Shown here in pieces: positions 17,501 through 29,300 of a stretch of 64,000 nucleotides of DNA. Below the pieces are notes generated by a model. It saw only the letters and a list, made by a program, of their open reading frames with translations, searched no databases and was not told the origin of the DNA. This stretch comes from Litomosoides sigmodontis (Eukaryota > Nematoda > Chromadorea > Rhabditida > Onchocercidae). The position numbers and the translations under genes were made by a program. Location of the stretch: the NCBI GenBank assembly GCA_963070105.1, contig OY718805.1:6444001-6508000 (forward strand), read 5' to 3'. Position 1 is the first letter of the stretch. Each line of letters starts with the position of its first letter.

Positions 17501-19737
17501 TAGCGTAAACATTTGTACTCCGCTCAGTTAAATGACCCACCGATTCAATGCCTGAAAAATCTTGATCTTCGAGTTCTAGAAGGCAGGTAATGCTTTCGGA
17601 GAATTTCACAACCAAAAGCTTTTAAATGAATGATTTGATGTGACAGAAAATTCGATGATATAACAAATGCATTTCATTCAGTGGATGTCTAAGAAAGGAA
17701 GTGCACAAGCGATTTACTAAAAGTCCATATTCCTCAGTTACTGAGGGTGCGAGGGGAAAAAAAGAATTCCTAAGATTTCTTCACGACCGTTTAATCTAAG
17801 CAATCAGGTTTTATGTTATAGATAAAGCAACGTCTAATGCAGAAAATTACGTTTCAACAGTTTTACTATAGGCACCTTTCAAATGGGAATTCATAAAATT
17901 ACGCTCCGTGGGATTGAACAAGTGAATTACCCCTACTTTTATTCAATTCAGACTTTAATTTATCTGATTCTTTCACTTATTCATGGCTGACACCTTTAGT
18001 TTTGGTCTGTCTTTCCGAGTAAACCATATAAATCAACCCATAGCTTTAAAAATTTTACTTCCTATTCCCCAAGGTAAGAAGTCGATTGTTTAAACTGAAA
18101 AAGCTGCTCCGAATGCTGATGTTAATGTTAATGAGTTGGAGATGTGAAATTTTGTGATAAAAATTTTTTCACAAATTCAAAGATATCAGAAAGTTCTGTT
18201 CTTTGAAGTGAGGAAATGAGCTAACAAGGTCTTTGATCTTTGATTGTAGGCGCTATCCATGTTTTGACTAATTACTATCTTCAGATGAACAAGGCAACCA
18301 GAAATCAAAATTGCTTGAAAGTAATTTCAGGTATTTCAAAAGAAATGATTTCCATTGATGAAATTGCGGTGATTGTAATAACGAGCGGTCATCCGAGTCA
18401 CACAGGAAATCTCAACCTTTTCCCGACGAAGCCGATACTTTTTCATACAATGGAATTTGTGGAGCAGCACGCTGCTGTCGGCGAACTTAAGGATGTTTGC
18501 TTTTCTCCTTGGCACTCATTTTAGCTTCAAAATAAAACTTTAAAAAGGGGAACATTTGACTGAAATAAATTTTGTGTAGAAAATTTTAAAAAAAACAAGC
18601 CAGATATTAAACAAGAAATTCTACCAACACAAAAACAATAATTAATATAGGAATGCAGTACGACGTGAAATAATTAGATCAAACCATAGGTTGGCGGAAA
18701 ATTGATAAATCAATTCAAATCATATAACCCATTGCAGGCTCAACCAACAATTTTTTGTCAATTGTTTACATTTTTAAACTTCTTCGGATCTTTCGTGGAA
18801 ACAGTAAATTATGAGCATATGCTTTCTTACTACCATAATATATTTTATTTTCGTCTTCAGAGGCCTTACCGTAAATTAACGGAAAATGTAGAGGTTTGGA
18901 AAACCCCTGGCCCTACTCAACAAAGCCTTAGTGTGTTGGTTTACAACGTGGAAGGATACGGAACGATGGCTATCGTCGGTGATTTGATACCGCTGGAAGA
19001 TTATGTTTTCAATAGGGTCGGTCAGCTCTTTATGGTCAAGTAATTTTAGTATGTGTCCAAAAAAATACTTTAGTTCGGACTTGCTTGATACCTGTGCGTT
19101 GGAAAAGTACAAAATGTGAAAGGTTGATTATATTAATTAGCTAATTAATTTTCACAGTGCAAAATATTCCACTATAGGTAGAGGAAAAAAGTACAAGTTA
19201 ATTTGCTAAAAATTGAAGCAGACATAGAGAAGGCTAACTATAAAATATAATTATATTAATACAAATATTTACTTTTATTTAATTCATTTATTAAACAGTA
19301 AAACAAATTGTACACTGACACTGAATGATTGATCAGTAAATGGATCATGTCAAAATTTAGGGCAGCATCCTGATGATGACCTGAAATTGGCTATGCCAAA
19401 GATCGAAAGCGTAAATGTTTTCATCTTTACTTTCCAATTTTGGCAGAAATGATCAGAAAATGTTAGTGAATAATTGATGGAAAAAATATTTCAGACAGAT
19501 TCAAGCGAAGATATCGATGGAAGCGTTTGGGATTCACTGATCAGAAGGCAAAATTCAAATTTGATTATATGTTTAGCGGACTGGATCATTCCTGGTCATG
19601 GACAACCATTCAAAGTGCTACCACTTTATCGGTATCACTTACCTTTCTCTGAGAGTAGAATCAGTTTGGCTTCGACCTTACTCTTATCTGTTACATTAAT
19701 CGTATTTCTAAGCAAAAAGTATCGCAACGTAAAATAA
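14556..19737 (+). CDS. Secreted-type, membrane-anchored MBLAC1/SWIP-10-like protein with degenerate metal site
   Basis: Exons: 14556-14592, 14798-15133, 15874-16056, 16233-16353, 16402-16440, 16615-16770, 17194-17453, 18331-18494, 18861-19016 (or 19034) and 19495-19737 (stop TAA); phases agree, giving about 564-570 residues. Exon 1 codes for a signal peptide (MFLLLITFPLLPA) three bases after a trans-splice-like acceptor. Next come a helical segment, a six-cysteine lustrin-like module (exon 15874-16056), a Ser/Thr-rich linker, the metallo-beta-lactamase domain, and one hydrophobic helix followed by a basic tail. The domain aligns with MBLAC1: LVDTGSA, GNLNLFP, TPGPTQQSLSVLV, AIVGDL, IIPGHGQPF. 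The HxHxDH motif reads SGHPSH and TPGH reads TPGP, so three of seven metal ligands are lost. Related C. elegans SWIP-10 acts in glia; here a non-catalytic extracellular role is inferred. Confidence 0.85.
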
Positions 19738-19896
19738 TCATATAAATTATTGCACTAAGAATTTCTTTTCCAAATTTCAACAAATTGAAGCATTCCTTTC
19801 AAATACTGCTCATCTATTTGTTGCTATCTGCCTTTTAACAGCAAATTTTGTAAAGCCTTAAATTTTGCATTAGTTCAATTTTAGACAGCGAGCAGG

Positions 19897-20571
19897 ATGC
19901 ACACGGTTGTTAGCACAACGGAAGAAGTTTGGTAGGATGTAATCAGCGGAGCCGGAAAGGAACAAGGAAGAAGACTGTGTGCTCGAGCTCTTTCTGTTTG
20001 ACGCCTTCTGCAGTTGTTTTCTATTTGTGATAAATTAATGATTTATGGCTGAGTAGTTCCTAGCTTGAATGACTCAAAAGATTACAACTCTCAGAAGGAT
20101 GAAACGAATGAAGGAGTCTCAGGTGAGGGAGGGTCTTAGAGCTGAAATTTAACGAAATCGTATCTTCTTTCAACGAAATCGTATTCGAAATCTTATCTCC
20201 AATCCATGTGAGAAGTTCAACTCAGCGCCATCACTCCTCGAAAACAGCGCTCTTCCATGTCGGTGTCCTTAAGTTCAAAGACGTGGTGAAAGTGGGGCTA
20301 GCATGCGGTATGCTTCTTATCCTCGAAAAGAAACTTCAAAAATCTATATCTTAGAATCTTATCACTTCCTTTGCAAACTGTCAATGTCATCAAAGCGACT
20401 GATCAGATAACACAAAAATGCGCTCAATGCACTCGCCGCGCGAAAACGCACAAAAATGACCTTGTGGAACGGATAGTTTTGATCACGTTGAATATGTTTT
20501 ATCAAAGTTTGACTGCAGTTGAAGAGATACAACGTTGCATTCAATTGATGCAACTCGGAATTTACGTGTAA
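19897..20571 (+). CDS. Candidate small gene, unrecognised
   Basis: The best-supported part is the last exon (20396-20571), which reads as a helical, lysine-containing C-terminus ending LMQLGIYV with stop TAA. Two short upstream exons, 19897-19926 (ATG, acceptor 13 bp upstream) and 20095-20122, can be joined to it in phase, giving 77 residues. The acceptor before the last exon is weak, and an alternative at 20353-20354 also exists. No family recognised. The upstream exons may be chance matches. Confidence 0.3.
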
Positions 20572-21699
20572 GGTTAATTTTGCTATAACTGAAATTGAGG
20601 CAAAACTCGTAGTATAGCCTGAAATAATCCCTTTTTTCGTTGATTCGAGGCGATGCAGGCAATGGCATGCAGGAGAGAGATAGGATTTACGTGGAATTTG
20701 TAATTCGTTCTTAGACTAACGGTTCGTCAAGGGCGGGTTGAATATATTTAGCATATTCCCTGAGTTCCACAATTAAATACAACCTGAATACCAAGCAAGA
20801 AGTCAAAAGTCATTGGAACACATCCTGGCAGCGGCTCATCAAAAGTTATTTCTGATGCTGAAAACAATTTTCAATTCGAAATAACATAAACGAACACCGA
20901 AAAAACTGCCTTGGTTTGTTGCTAATACCTTAGTTGTTTGGCGGCTTCAATGTGAGGGGAAGAAGAGGGGAGAGTGAGGCTACTGCTGCCACTTCATACC
21001 GACGGTCAGTGGCGTTTGCTACTAATGCTGTTAATGGCGAGAATTCCTGCAGGAAGTAGTTTTGAGGGAGGAAGGCACCTAACAGAGCATCTCATGGTAA
21101 GGATGAAATGATCGAATAACTCGATTGAACTTCACTAAGTGACTTGAAATTTCTTTAACGGAACTTTGAGGAAATGAGGCGCCTTCAATTGCCAAAAATT
21201 CAAAAAAGGGGAGCACTTAATTTCCTTGAAATATCATTAACAACAGCGACATACCATCTGCTTTCTTGCATTTTGTCGTACCTACACTTCCTAGGGAAAA
21301 AAGGAGGGAGGGATGGCCTCTGACCTTGACGCTGGTCAACCTTTCTTCCTTTCCTTCATTCATCTCCTCTCTCTGTCTCTCTCTCCCTACCCTTTCACAC
21401 ATTCACGTACTTATCTATTCAGAAAATTCTTAAATATAATTGATATGAAATTAGTTAATCAATAAGTGGGTGAGAAGTAAGTATTCTACTCATAAACAGT
21501 AAGTTGCATGAAAAATCGGGTCGATCTGAAACTCATTTTTTCGGTTATTCACTTCATCAGGATGCAGTGTCGAGTAATGTTTTGAGCTAACTTCAAACAC
21601 TGCTAATCATCATATCTGAGCGTAATTTACAAGGATGTAGTAGTAATAGTAGTAGTTGAATGAACGACTCTGTCCTCAGTTCCTTACGCAGAACGTGAC
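20572..21699. other. Intergenic, nothing recognised
   Basis: Mixed composition with GA/CT-rich patches around 20955-20975 and 21300-21390. No supportable exon, RNA gene or repeat family. Confidence 0.4.
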
Positions 21700-21945
21700 C
21701 TAAGAGAAATTCGGACGAAGTTTGCTGAAGTCACACTTCACTTTTCCTTTACCATCTCCGTCATCCGTTCCACTTTTGCAGTCGTCCAAGAGATTTGCAT
21801 GTTGGTACCACGTAATATGCGGTGGAATGATACGTCTACCGATGTGTGTCATATGAGTGGGAATATCTGTGCGTTGGTTAGAGAAGAGGAGAGGGAGGTC
21901 GGCATCTGTCGATGGATTGTGCGCATTTTTTTCCCTTCCTTTCAT
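21700..21945 (-). CDS. Candidate 81-codon open frame, divergent from the next gene
   Basis: A single open frame with a true ATG and balanced, protein-like composition (Asp, Gly, His and Lys all present), unlike the AT-rich noise nearby. An AG acceptor stands directly before the ATG on the minus strand, as at other starts here. It lies 130 bp from the divergent gene at 22076, so it could equally be promoter sequence with locally high GC. A GTAAAG inside it might be a donor. No family recognised. Confidence 0.25.
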   Translation of the reverse strand: MKGREKNAHNPSTDADLPLLFSNQRTDIPTHMTHIGRRIIPPHITWYQHANLLDDCKSGTDDGDGKGKVKCDFSKLRPNFS

Positions 21946-22075
21946 CTATTTCTCAACGTGTAGTTGCGTTTGTACAGTGCCCAATTTGACTTCATCCATT
22001 CAAGTCTTGTTTTGCGCTTACGTGCGTGATGTCACGCGGTTTTGCTGTGATCGTATCGGAAGGTTTTAGGTCGTA

Positions 22076-24726
22076 ATGAATGTGGCTGACAACGATGATG
22101 GTGTGGATGATGATCTAACGGTGTCGCAAGGCTGTTATTTGTTGGAGGAAGCCCATAAATGTATTATGGAAGCTCTAAGCCTGTTGACTGGATCGCATGA
22201 GAACTCCGGGTGAGTGAATCATTGTTTCCTGATTTCCATCACTTACGACTGTTTATCACTGTTTTTTGCAAGTGAAATCAGCTTTTTAGACCTCCTGTGG
22301 ACGTCCTGTATAAATTTAGTTGTGGGGATTACTTCTAGTCATATGCACATAATTATGTGTTATTTTGCATCCCCACACTTTTCTGAAGTGTAATAGTTTC
22401 TTCCCAGAAATTATAAAATTATAAAAATTGACGTGCCATTATATAAGAACTTATATATAAGTGTAAACAAGTAAACAAATTAAGAGGCACTGATTAGAGT
22501 ATTCACTATCATCCTAACGCTATTGCAATACTCTTTCATTCACATTCGATCCCAGAGTCTCGTCTGTACCTTTCATTTTATTGCCTCCAGCATTTTTTAG
22601 CAGTTCAAATAGTGTGCAAAATTAATTAATAGAAGCTGTTTGTATTTTCATCGGTCTACCTTCGCTATTCTCCTTTTTTTACAGAGTGGCTTTAGACAGA
22701 CATACCTTTCGATTAGCTGTTCATGCACTTCGACGTGGTGTACTCGCTGTACGTGTTATTGAGTTATTCCCAAGTGGTCTTTTTGAAGGTACTCTTATTA
22801 GTTTTTCTTCAAACAAACCGTGTTTTTATTGTCTTTTTTTTTAAAGATTTGCTCTAATGTAACAAAATATAGTTCCCTTTTATACGGCTATGAGATCTCA
22901 GTTGTCAAAGTCATTTTCTTGTCGAAGAGGATAGAGTCGTTGATGCCTGGCTAGCAGATAGTGGCTGTATACCATTTTCATGTTCATGGTATGAATAGTC
23001 TTGAAGTGTCTCAGAGCTTTGTGGTTCTAATGATATGAGCAAGTTTTTATTTATACTTTGTATTTTTGATTTAATTCACTTCTGAAAGTCCTCCTGATGC
23101 TTTGTTTTGATTGTTTTAGCCCATTATATGGATTATTATCTCTGGATAATTGAGGCCCAACATATATTTCAGTTCAAACAGGTGGTATAACTCATAGAGA
23201 AGGGAAAACAGTTGTAAAAGCATTAGCAGTAATAAAAAAAACTGTGAGAAATTATGAGTAACGTTTCGTGGCGTACTACACCAAAAGACTAATTTGATTG
23301 ATCATCCCGATGGTTGCAATGGGGTTATTAAAACTAAGTCTATTATTTGAAACAGAACTCTTTGACTTTCGCTTAAGAATATTTGTTATGGCGATACTGG
23401 TACGGATAGTTTTAGTAGGAATTCCAAGTCTTTGGAAAGCGTTTTCAGAACTGGCTTATGCGGAGTACGAAAAAGCTAAGAGTAAAATATTCGCGCAGTC
23501 CGTGCGGTGTGATGCTTGCGAATGTGGAATTGTATATGGTAGTAATGGCGATTTGTTGGTGATTTTTTTTTGCTCATTTGTGTTTGATTTGATTTTCATA
23601 GATATTCCATCAGCCCTGCATGATTTATACAAAACAAAGACGTCCATACTTATTTTATCATTTATGCTACTAATAGTTCTGTTCATTTTACAGAAATCTA
23701 ATATCAGTTCTGTTTAAGTGCGATTTGCGTGCCACATTCAAATACTAATTACCTTAAATTGGTTATGAGTCGCACTATAAGTTCAGTTCTCATGATTATG
23801 AGAGTATTCCTTAACCGTTTGTGATTATTTTGAAGAGTTGCTTTAGATTAATTTTAGGATTCTGATTCTGACGATGTGAAAACAAAACACATGAAACGGC
23901 AAGCTGTAAATGCGGTTGACGGTCTGAGACGCCATTTAGTCGGTATCACATTAATGTGTTACTCCGTTCTGCTTTTGTACTACATAATCCATACCAAACG
24001 TGAAGAATCTAATTTTATCCTTGCACTAGATTATTGTAATCACGTAAGTTGAATCAAATTGTTATCTGCATAAATCAAATCTGTTTTTTGGTTGAAATTT
24101 GTTTAGAAATTTGTCTTAGGTACAGTTCTACAGGGGTTTAGGTTTATAAACATCATGTAATGTTTTTTACAAAGAGACCAATTGCGTAAGGAGGATACAA
24201 TTAAAGAACTAGGTGTGTGGTCTTCGACAACTTTTTTGTAAGTTTTGTTTTGATAAGCGACGTTTTACAGTAATCTAAAATCGGATTCATTTTCTGACTT
24301 CGTAAATTCTACAACAATATCTTTCCACTATTATTTTACTTCAGGTTTTATCGTCTGTTCCCGGTACCGGCACCTCCTTATTTGATAGAGAATTAGCGCT
24401 TCTACATGCACGTCATCTCATGGAAAACTGTAGATACGATGGTATAAATTTAGAGTTTTTGATTTGAAAATATTAATTTTATCTAGTAAAACTTTGACGA
24501 TAAAGTCTTTGTGCTCTGTGAGCTAAAATACTTCAAGGCATATTTTTGTTAATTTGTAAGTCTTCATTGCAACATTATTTCAGAGTCCGAAATTGACCAA
24601 ACGGTAAACATTTGTTTGATGTTATTTGAAGAAGAACGGAAACGGGAATTACGCGACGCTGGCAGAATGCATTATTTACAGGTCGTTCATGCACCCTGCA
24701 AAGATAAAGTATCATTGGGTGGATAG
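22076..24726 (+). CDS. Unrecognised 257-residue intracellular protein
   Basis: Six exons with agreeing phases: 22076-22209, 22685-22788, 23449-23558, 23858-24043, 24345-24441 and 24584-24726 (stop TAG). A trans-splice-like acceptor (22068-22069) precedes the ATG. The N-terminus is acidic (MNVADNDDGVDDD). The rest looks helical, including LEEAHKCIMEALSLL, LAVHALRRGVLAVRVIELF, a CDACEC cluster, an acidic DSDSDD stretch, QAVNAVDGLRRHLVGITL, and a C-terminal block with LLHARHLMENCRYDE and EEERKRELRDAG. There is no signal peptide. One hydrophobic stretch (MCYSVLLLYYII) is short for a membrane helix. I do not recognise the family. Regular exon structure and sequence quality argue for a real conserved gene. 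Longer open frames overlapping its third exon are intronic noise. Confidence 0.75.
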
Positions 24727-24969
24727 ATTATGGAATTAAATTTTTGTATTATATACAACTTAGTGGTAGCTTGTCTTAATAAAACTAAAGTGGAATAGAT
24801 AGGATAGAGATTAAATCCTTTTTTTATTTCAACTCTAAATTATAGAGATCTAGCAGGATTAGAAAATTGAGTTAATTTTCACATTTGTAGGACGATAAAA
24901 TCTATGAAAGTTTAACTAGGATGATGGAATTCTAGTTAGCCATTAGTGTGACACTTTTCCGCTTCTTTT

Positions 24970-25801
24970 TTACATTTTCCACTGACCGAATAGTATCGTT
25001 GAAATCTGATTAATTTTGAAAATTGAAAATTGATGCTGTAGCTTTACTCACGAAGACTTTCAGTTGTTGATTTGCAATCCCTTTATTATTAACATCGTTC
25101 AGTTGCTCTACAGCTTCTTGAATACTTAGAAACCTGCCTATAGTATATAAATGATCTCCGCAATGTTCTTTGTCATAGAAAGTGTAACCTAGCTTTTTTA
25201 TCATAAATTTGTTTTGGAACTGCTTATGTTGCCGTAATTCTTGTAGTGACACAAGATCTTCAAGTTATTCATTGATATCATTTTTTGATCATCTGTTATC
25301 ACTATTGCCGTTATTTCGTTTTCACTTCAGGTTATAATTTCCAATTCTATCGGGCGTTGTTGTTCATCATAGTAATGATGCTTCATTTTGGGTTTAATAC
25401 CTATATTACTTGTGGTGATCGCTTTTGGAATTCAATTTTTGTTTTAAAAACGTTGAAGTGGAGAAAGACTGGTAATTTAATTTAAATTTATCAAATTGGT
25501 TTTTAGGTATTGTTAACACTTACAAACTACTGGTTTTCATGAACCAATTTCACTGGCCTTGCAAATCAGTCGTGGTATCGTTTCTGTGGATTCCTGAAAT
25601 TCAAAACAACTTTCAGATCATCGATCTCTGTGCCAAATGTTTTTCATGTGTTGATCGTTTTAGCCCACGTTTCTCATTTAATCAGTCTCGTTTTATTGTT
25701 TTTTTCTTTGTTAAATTATTAGATAAAAATTTTTAAAGGTGTTGTAGTACCATTTTCAAAGTCCTAGTTGAGGATGCCATGCCAGTCGGATTGATTGGCA
25801 T
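24970..25801 (-). CDS. Small unrecognised gene, about 112 residues
   Basis: Four exons on the minus strand with consistent phases: 25751-25801 (ATG), 25545-25593, 25052-25257 and 24970-25005 (stop TAA). The main exon ends at a strong GTGAGT donor and reads as a soluble protein with GYTFYDKEHCGDHLY and FLSIQEAVEQLNDVNN. An acceptor-like AG lies 10 bases upstream of the ATG. It is head-to-head with RALGAPB (515 bp apart) and converges on the gene ending at 24726. No family recognised. The main exon is the most certain part; the first, second and last are supported only by splice signals and phase. Confidence 0.5.
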
Positions 25802-26316
25802 TCTTTTACTCTTGAAAATTAGTTACGGGGACTTTAAGGAAGACATGGCTTGTTGACTTGTGAAGTGATAAATTGCCGCAGATGTAAAAATAATTGTCAT
25901 TTATTTCGTCCATAGTCCAAGGATTTAGTTTGGAAGCTCCTTTAACTGTCTCCCCATGCGGTGCCCACTGGTTAGCACTGTTCTCATGAGGAATTTGTCA
26001 CTTTCGTTGTCCATTACTGGTTACCAGTAAGACTGGTGGTCGCGATGATCGTGAACTTAAACATCTTAGAAGCAATCTTTTTTCCGAAATTTGTCCCGGG
26101 TTTCTTCGGAGTTGTTATAGTATGAGGTAACGATATTACTATTCATTTGATGTAAACTTGAATCGTAATGGTCATTGTGGTCATTACTATCGCCTAAATC
26201 GGTTGCTTATAGAATTTTATCGTAACAATATCGCTATTACACTTGAAGGTTGCTCAGTTGAATCAATGAAAATGTAACAACAGCGCAAACCGTCTGTTAA
26301 TTTGTGTGATCTAGAA

Positions 26317-29300
26317 ATGGGTCTCTATGCTGAATGGCCACTGATTGAATTTTTTCCATTAAATACTACCAAGTCGTCTTTGTCAATTTTTTCAAAGTGC
26401 GTCTTTTTTGCTTGTATTTCTTTCTGACTATTACCGTAACTTCAAGTCTATTCTGACTTGAGGGATTTGCAGTTGATGTTTTAAAGGTAATCTAATCGAA
26501 TATCAAGCTACTATTACTGTTGTGGCAATTTTTATTTTGCAGAAAGACAGGTAATCATGTGGCAGAATTATTGCTGCATGAAATTGGAGAGGATTTAAAT
26601 GGAGGAATGTGCCTTAAAATTGACACTGATGAACAACTCTCATGGGTTTTACAGGTCCCTTTTTTATATTGAATTCCCAAAAATATTGCGAACAGAGTGA
26701 AGGTAAGATAAATAGCCGAATGTGTCCAGACTTCATGGTATTATTGGACATGGATCATTATTTTCATATGTGATTACTATTTTAATCACGATAATTATTC
26801 ACTATGGCGTTTAAATCGGTTTATTGAAGGAGACATCGTACGGACATAGCTTTCAACAAATTTTGGGATGTAGAAGTAGATGTATGCTAATTTAATTTTT
26901 TCTACTGTTCAAGCACAGTCAGAGAAGCTCCACAAACTCAAATTTAATTTGATCTTTTCCTTCCCGTTACTTCTGCTTTATGTTTATCACTGATTCGTAG
27001 TTTTTTTATTGGGATTCAAGTATTTAACTTTCAAAACTCCACTCTAGAGATCGAGCGACAATAGTCTTTGTTATTTAAATTAAAACGAGAGCATATTTCA
27101 TTCTTATTTCATTAATCATATAATATTGTTGATAAAAGCATTCACTCCTGAGAAATTATTTTACCTATTGTCTGTACTTTTTACAAATGATTTGTATCTA
27201 TTTGATCATTTCTCCATTAACAGCTGTTTTCAGGTAGTATCTTATGCCCTGACGTTGCCTCATTCTACTAACAAAGGACATGAAGCATTTTGTGTTGCAG
27301 TTCGTGCATGCTGCACATGGTTGAATGCGCTATCGAAAGGTACAGTAACACATATTCCTGGTCCAATGAATCGTGATCCTGGAAACTATATATGGTTTGT
27401 CATATCTTTAGAAGCTTAGTCCCTTTTAATTATGTTATAAAGTTTGTTCAAGTTCTGAAAATAGTGTGTTGTTTTAAAAGTGCCTGGACTTTTTCGTAAC
27501 AATGATAAATAATAAAAACTCTAGTATTTTATACTATAATTATTGCATAAATAAGCTATGAATTTTTCTCACTTTAATAATTTCTTTGTTTTATGTCTCG
27601 TCTATTCCTTTCTTTTATTAGAAATGTGTTTGTGGATGTAGTCAGTTATTCATTTTAATCATTCGATGTGTTTATTTTCGTGTTTAATTAGAATATATCG
27701 TTGAAGCATCCTTCTGGATTCATTACGGGCTCTATTCGTTCCAAGAAATAATGGATCGGAAGCAGGAGTAACCGTGATGCAGCAGTCACACGAAATAGAG
27801 AATGTTCTGCGGACGATTGTTCACAGTTTGCTGAATTGTGATGAGAAACTCAACGATATAATCTGGCCAGCGGTTTTGAAATTCTTGCTCAATGCCACCG
27901 ATTTGCTACTTTCGGGCCAAACATGTGCGGGTATACATTTTAACTTGGGAATTGGGTAATGTGTTACAGAAGACATTATGCTCATTAAAAGTGACTATTT
28001 GATATACTGGTAAATTATTTTAAAGAATCAAGCTTTCATGGAAAAAAAACCAAGTTTTTTGTTCATTGAATTGAACCATCCATGCCAACATAGGTATCTT
28101 CTTTTATATATTTTCTTGCTTGTTATTTGAGTAATTTGATCAAGTTAATGCATGCGCAGATGATGTCACATTTCTAATGGCTTCTAAAGTGACAAAAACG
28201 CTATTGGATGTATTTCTGTGTGCTGCTCGTCTTGAAGAAATACCTTCACCGACGTATTGGAAAACGCTTTCATTCCTAAGCAAACGTTGGCGACATCAGG
28301 TTAGTTTATTTGATTTGGTTGTTCGAAAATTTTTTTACTTATTTTTATTTATTTCTTTGAAAATTGAAACTGATGTAAATTATTTTTCTTCTTTTATGCT
28401 AATTTGCAATATAAATGAAGAGATTTGGTTAGAAAACCTATTTAGTAAGCTAGAAATGATGATAGCTGACTTGCATTCTCGTTAACAAATTTTATGTTTC
28501 AAAATTGTGATGATACTATGATTTATACTATTTATTTGTTATAAGAAGAAATTTTAGGTGAGCTTCATTGAAAATTGGGCAAGGAAGTTGGTTTCATTAT
28601 CTGTAATAATTGTTCAAGAGATATATGGAGAAAACTATTGTCCAATTACCATATGTAATTCTATTTCCATTGTTAAATTGTGAATGAAACAGTTTGAAAA
28701 GCTAATTGCATAGGCGTGTAGATCAATAATTGAATCATTTCCCACCGTTTTATTTGTGATTTTGATCAAAATATCGTAAATACATAGATTTTGTTATTCT
28801 TTAGTTCAACTTCATACCTTGAAGTTATAACTTCAAAATTTGATTCAAATTCTAATCACTGGAGAATGATTAAGTTTTTAGCTGATGAACAAGTGAAATT
28901 GTTTGTGGTAAACAGCAAGAAGGCAATCGAAAATGATGGTAGTTTGCCGGTACATCATATTTGCTGGTTCCAGTTAATGCATATGATTGGTAATCCGGCA
29001 TCAATAATTTCCTTTGAACCTCGTACTTCTAGCGTTCTGCCGTCGAACATTCTCAATGCTATGATGGCAACCGGTGGGTTAAATTCTCAAATATTAATTT
29101 TTCTTTTTTAAATGTCAAATTTTTTTGCCAGATTAGCTTGTCTTTCTTCGCTTGAAGTTCAATTTTTCGGTTATTTTAATTTAATTATCTTGGTGAAAAT
29201 TATCGTTCACTGCTTGATGTATTTTAAATTCACTGTCATAAGTTTGTGGAATTAGAGGGTTCCCTTAGGAACATAACTAATTTAACTTGCTTAATTTTCA

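Noticed and set aside
18240..18330. In-frame extension upstream of the lactamase HxHxDH region
   Set aside because: Splicing at the TTTCAG acceptor ending 18330 keeps phase and restores the family spacing, so the extension is intronic.
23298..23717. 139-codon hydrophobic open frame
   Set aside because: It starts with TTG and is mostly intron; only 23449-23558 fits as an exon of the 22076 gene.
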